64,000 nucleotides of DNA from contig CALKNK010000013.1 in NCBI GenBank assembly GCA_938091165.1, forward strand, positions 1-64,000. Reading direction: 5' to 3'. Origin of the DNA: an uncultured Ilumatobacter sp. GTDB taxonomy: Bacteria > Actinomycetota > Acidimicrobiia > Acidimicrobiales > Ilumatobacteraceae. Positions 61,427-64,000 of the stretch are shown in pieces (the first letter of the stretch is position 1; each line of letters opens with the position of its first letter). The translations under genes were made by a program, and so were the position numbers. The notes below the pieces were generated by a model. That model had not been told where the DNA came from. It ran no database searches and worked only from the letters and a program-made list of their open reading frames with translations.

Positions 61427-62602
61427 TCAGAGACCCAATGCGTCGGCCACGATGTCGACGGGGTGACGGACCTCAAGGTTGTCGCCGAGCACACAACTCA
61501 AGTGCATTGAACAGCCGGGGTTGGCGCTCGCGACCAGCGACGCATCACTGCGGCTGACAGCACGGGCGATTGAGGTGATTTTACGTTCCCGAATCTGGCC
61601 AGCAAGATCGGGCTGTAACGCTGAGTAGGCGCCACCTGCACCACAGCATAAACCATCATCATCGAGTTCAACGACCGACGCCACATGCCCCAGCAGGCTG
61701 CGGACCGGATCGACCACGCGCTGCACGTGACGTAAATGGCACGGGTCCTGCACGATCACTGTCGGTCGGGGACTTGCCATCGGTGGAAGACGATCGACCC
61801 GCTCGGCCAGATATTCGTTCACATCGAGCACCCGCGAACTGAAAGCCACTGCATCCGCAGAACCAATAAAATGCCCGTAATCTTTCATTGCTGCTCCGCA
61901 GCCTGCCGAGTTGACAACAATCGGAGCGTCACCTGGCATGGACGCCATCACGTCGGCTACCAACCGACGCGTCTCGTCCTCAAGTCCGGCGTGCACATGA
62001 AGCGCCCCACAACATCCACCACCGTCAGATGGGATCGCATAGCTCTCACCAACTGCAGTGATGAGCTTCGCTGTGTTGACGTGCGTCTGACGCTGCCAGG
62101 CATCCATCACACAACCAGTGAACAGCCACACATCGTTCCCGGTTGCCACCAAGCGGGCTGGCCTTCGAATGGGCAATGTTGATAGTCCAAGCCGTTGAGG
62201 CACGAGCCGCAACCGCTGCGCAACAGCAAGCAAGGACGACCCAGCAAGCAACAGTCGATGTCGCGGAAGCACCTTAAATCCAATGCGTTGCCACCACGGA
62301 GTGATGCGCTTCGACGTCGCCAGCGCAGACCTTGTGCCTTCCATCAGTGCCCCGAATTGCACACCGCTCGGACAGGCCGGCTCACACCCTCGACATTGCA
62401 CGCATGTCTCCATGAAGTCCACGAAAGTCTCGTCGATCGGAAGTTGACCCGACTCAACCGCGCGCATTGCGTCGATGCGCCCTCGCGGCGAATACGCCTC
62501 CTCACCGGAAACTCTAAAAGTTGGACAGTGCGGAAGGCAGAGCCCGCACGAGACACACGTCGCCAACTTGCCGGGGTCAAGATTCAACACGCCATGGAGC
62601 AC
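61427..62602 (-). CDS. Glycolate-oxidase iron-sulfur subunit-like protein (GlcF)
   Basis: About 391 residues from GTG 62602. Two ferredoxin-type clusters, CVSCGLCLPHCPTF and CVQCRGCEPACPSG, then two CCG domains (GGGCCGALHVHAG and GLCCGAGGAYSALQPDL). This is the GlcF/LutA-type layout that passes electrons from flavoprotein GlcD/E or other dehydrogenases to quinone. No glcD or glcE is near. ATG 62665 is in frame but lies in the glycosylase start region on the other strand. A single subunit with unknown partner. Confidence 0.88.
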   Translation of the reverse strand: MLHGVLNLDPGKLATCVSCGLCLPHCPTFRVSGEEAYSPRGRIDAMRAVESGQLPIDETFVDFMETCVQCRGCEPACPSGVQFGALMEGTRSALATSKRITPWWQRIGFKVLPRHRLLLAGSSLLAVAQRLRLVPQRLGLSTLPIRRPARLVATGNDVWLFTGCVMDAWQRQTHVNTAKLITAVGESYAIPSDGGGCCGALHVHAGLEDETRRLVADVMASMPGDAPIVVNSAGCGAAMKDYGHFIGSADAVAFSSRVLDVNEYLAERVDRLPPMASPRPTVIVQDPCHLRHVQRVVDPVRSLLGHVASVVELDDDGLCCGAGGAYSALQPDLAGQIRERKITSIARAVSRSDASLVASANPGCSMHLSCVLGDNLEVRHPVDIVADALGL

Positions 62603-62645
62603 GACAACAGCGTACGCGGACCGGGCGACCCGTACGATGCCCTTC

Positions 62646-63443
62646 GTGCCAGAAGGACACACCATTCACAAGATTGCCAGAGACCACGGAAAGCTGCTCA
62701 GCGGTCGGGCCTTGCGCGTCACCAGTCCCCAAGGACGTTTTTCCGGCGATGCCGAGCGTGTCGATGGCGCCGTTCTCCGCAAGATTGAGCCCCACGGCAA
62801 GCATCTCTTCTACCACTGGTCAACGGGCGAAGTTGGCCACGTTCACCTCGGGCTGTTCGGCAAATTTAAAGTACACACCGGCGACAATCGTCCTGAACCG
62901 CGCGGCGCTGTCCGAATGCGTCTCGTCGCGGAGTCAGCAACGATTGATTTGTCGGGCCCAACCGCCTGCTCGATCGATGATCCCTCCGTACGAACCGAGA
63001 TTCTGAGTCGTCTCGGACCCGACCCCATCAAACCGCGCCAGAGCAAACAAAAGATGTTCAACAAGATCTCACGGTCGAAACGCGGCATCGGCGATCTTCT
63101 CATGGATCAGTCAGTCGTCGCTGGAGTCGGCAATGTGTACCGCGCCGAAGCACTCTTCGTCTGCGGCATCCACCCGCTCCACCCAGGCATCAAGTTGGAC
63201 ATCACCGAGTTGGAGGCACTCTGGGTCACGATCACCGCAATGCTGCGCAAAGGAGTCAAAGACGGTCGCATCGTCACCGTCGAACGATCGGAACTCGACA
63301 TCCCAAACGGCGTCCGCATCAAACGCGGCGACGCCACCTACGCCTACAAGCGGCACCTTTGCCTGCGGTGCGGTACCAAAATTGAGCTGCTCACTATTCA
63401 AAACCGAACGAGCTACCACTGCCCTACTTGCCAACCGGAGTGA
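62646..63443 (+). CDS. Formamidopyrimidine/endonuclease VIII-type DNA glycosylase (Nei)
   Basis: 265 residues. GTG 62646 is chosen because the enzyme needs Pro2-Glu3 as its catalytic N-terminus (VPEGHTIHKIARDHGKLL); ATG 62637 would put three residues in front and block it. GHVHLGLFGKF is the middle block, QSVVAGVGNVYRAEALF the H2TH helix and LCLRCGTKIELLTIQNRTSYHC the zinc finger, here quoted in part as LCLRCGTKIELL and SYHCPTC. It removes oxidised pyrimidines and nicks by beta/delta elimination. Divergent from GlcF. Confidence 0.92.
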   Translation: MPEGHTIHKIARDHGKLLSGRALRVTSPQGRFSGDAERVDGAVLRKIEPHGKHLFYHWSTGEVGHVHLGLFGKFKVHTGDNRPEPRGAVRMRLVAESATIDLSGPTACSIDDPSVRTEILSRLGPDPIKPRQSKQKMFNKISRSKRGIGDLLMDQSVVAGVGNVYRAEALFVCGIHPLHPGIKLDITELEALWVTITAMLRKGVKDGRIVTVERSELDIPNGVRIKRGDATYAYKRHLCLRCGTKIELLTIQNRTSYHCPTCQPE

Positions 63444-63589
63444 CTCTCGTTCTAGACAACAGGTAGCGGTAGCTTCTCGCATCCGGTGGATTATCCGAAT
63501 AGCGTGCAGCGACAGCCACCCGGCGTGGAGGCACCCCTAAATACCCAACCTCAACTGACAACGACGCCCCAGGTTTCAACTGGCGTGTC

Positions 63590-63964
63590 TCACAGCGGGT
63601 CGAACCAAACGCCTTCTTGAGCAGTCCCCATGTAGTTGATGAAGATCTCATCGCCCTCGTGAATGTTCCGCAGCGCTGTGATCACGAGCTCATGTGGGGT
63701 TTCAAGGGTTTCGGCGTTCGGCGCGTAACTGTGGTTGTAGAGCGATCCGTAACCCAAAGCCAGCGCAGTGGATTCTGTTCCCCAGCCGAACACGTATCCG
63801 TCAGCCCCCAGGGACAGTGCTTCGGCCTGCTCGCCCTCGACGATCAGCATCGGGCACCGTTCGATCTCCTCACCAGCTGCGATGACCCGACGAGCAAACA
63901 CACCACGGCCTGCTCCGGTCGGCGATTCCGCCACACGCAGGTCCGATAAGTTACCGCTAGACAT
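63590..63964 (-). CDS. SET-domain protein, putative lysine methyltransferase
   Basis: 124 residues. RVAESPTGAGRGVFARRVI is the start of the SET fold, SLYNHSYAPNAE the NHxxxPN block and VITALRNIHEGDEIFINYMG the GEEIxxxY end of the domain. Only the core SET domain is present, without pre- or post-SET cysteines, as in bacterial members of the Set7/RBCMT-like group. The substrate is unknown. It ends the window; an unsupported short frame lies between it and the glycosylase. Confidence 0.85.
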   Translation of the reverse strand: MSSGNLSDLRVAESPTGAGRGVFARRVIAAGEEIERCPMLIVEGEQAEALSLGADGYVFGWGTESTALALGYGSLYNHSYAPNAETLETPHELVITALRNIHEGDEIFINYMGTAQEGVWFDPL

Positions 63965-64000
63965 GAGGGATCAGTCAACCGGACGCTACTGAGCTTGCCA

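Noticed and set aside
63424..63589. Short minus-strand frame between the glycosylase and SET genes (VEVGYLGVPPRRVAV...)
   Set aside because: The composition is protein-like, but there is no start signal and no family match; too little support to call a gene.
1..64000. Search by eye for tRNA, rRNA, CRISPR arrays, insertion sequences and attachment sites
   Set aside because: No T-loop with paired cloverleaf, no repeat-spacer array, no transposase and no integrase were recognised; a covariance-model scan would be needed to exclude a tRNA fully.

Overview
The window reads as a chromosomal segment of an actinobacterium, most probably class Acidimicrobiia (inference from gene content, not from a marker-gene search). 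The grounds are a complete Pup-proteasome gene set (pup, dop, pafA, prcA, prcB, mpa/arc), a WhiB protein, a HelY helicase next to Tat genes, frequent GTG/TTG starts, ATGA/GTGA gene overlaps, and gene order matching two Mycobacterium tuberculosis neighbourhoods (pgsA2-gcvH-garA-Rv1828-Rv1829-Rv1830-gcvB and helY-tatC-tatA...pafA...prcA-prcB-pup-dop...mpa...trmI). No phage, insertion sequence, CRISPR array, rRNA or tRNA was recognised.

Layout. 1-2.1 kb: tail of a membrane transporter, a small interrupted ORF, an ArsR-type regulator, an SRAP (YedK/HMCES) DNA-protein crosslink protein and a HIT protein. 2.1-10.7 kb: glycine-cleavage island with CDP-alcohol phosphatidyltransferase, gcvH, a GarA-like FHA protein, two MerR-type regulators around a bifunctional nuclease, gcvT, then gcvP on the opposite strand behind a tandem glycine riboswitch. 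10.7-24.9 kb: mixed metabolism and envelope genes: GH2 glycosidase, acyl-CoA ligase, a secreted M23 peptidase with six peptidoglycan-binding repeats, threonine aldolase, WhiB, ribokinase, PrmA, gamma-carbonic-anhydrase-like protein, a large unknown charged protein, enoyl-CoA hydratase and small actinobacterial proteins. 25.0-26.6 kb: a duplicated ThyX-like protein.

27.1-43.6 kb: protein export and degradation block: HelY, TatC, TatA, signal peptidase I, PafA, proteasome alpha and beta, Pup, Dop and the ARC/Mpa ATPase, ending with ferredoxin and TrmI. Pup is attached by PafA, removed or deamidated by Dop, and tagged proteins are unfolded by Mpa into PrcAB. 43.6-44.7 kb: a MoaD-like sulfur carrier and a TtuA/TtcA-like tRNA thiolase carrying two apparent lesions. 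44.8-52.5 kb: small membrane proteins, LON-domain protein, two DacB-type (S13) carboxypeptidases, ADP-forming acyl-CoA synthetase and TetR regulator.

52.5-64 kb: nickel superoxide dismutase (with an unusual Tyr in its metal hook) divergent from its maturation protease SodX, AlaX editing protein, methyltransferase, transketolase and transaldolase, a membrane-anchored molybdopterin oxidoreductase, two gene fragments (LOG family and DUF1214-like), a TIGR03086-type protein, GlcF-like iron-sulfur protein, an Nei-family glycosylase and a SET-domain protein. The most notable items are the Ni-SOD hook variant, the broken MoaD/TtuA pair, the TGA-interrupted ORF coupled to the ArsR gene, the duplicated ThyX with degenerate motifs, and a conserved-looking 534-residue protein of unknown function. 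I did not find a convincing wholly new multi-gene system.
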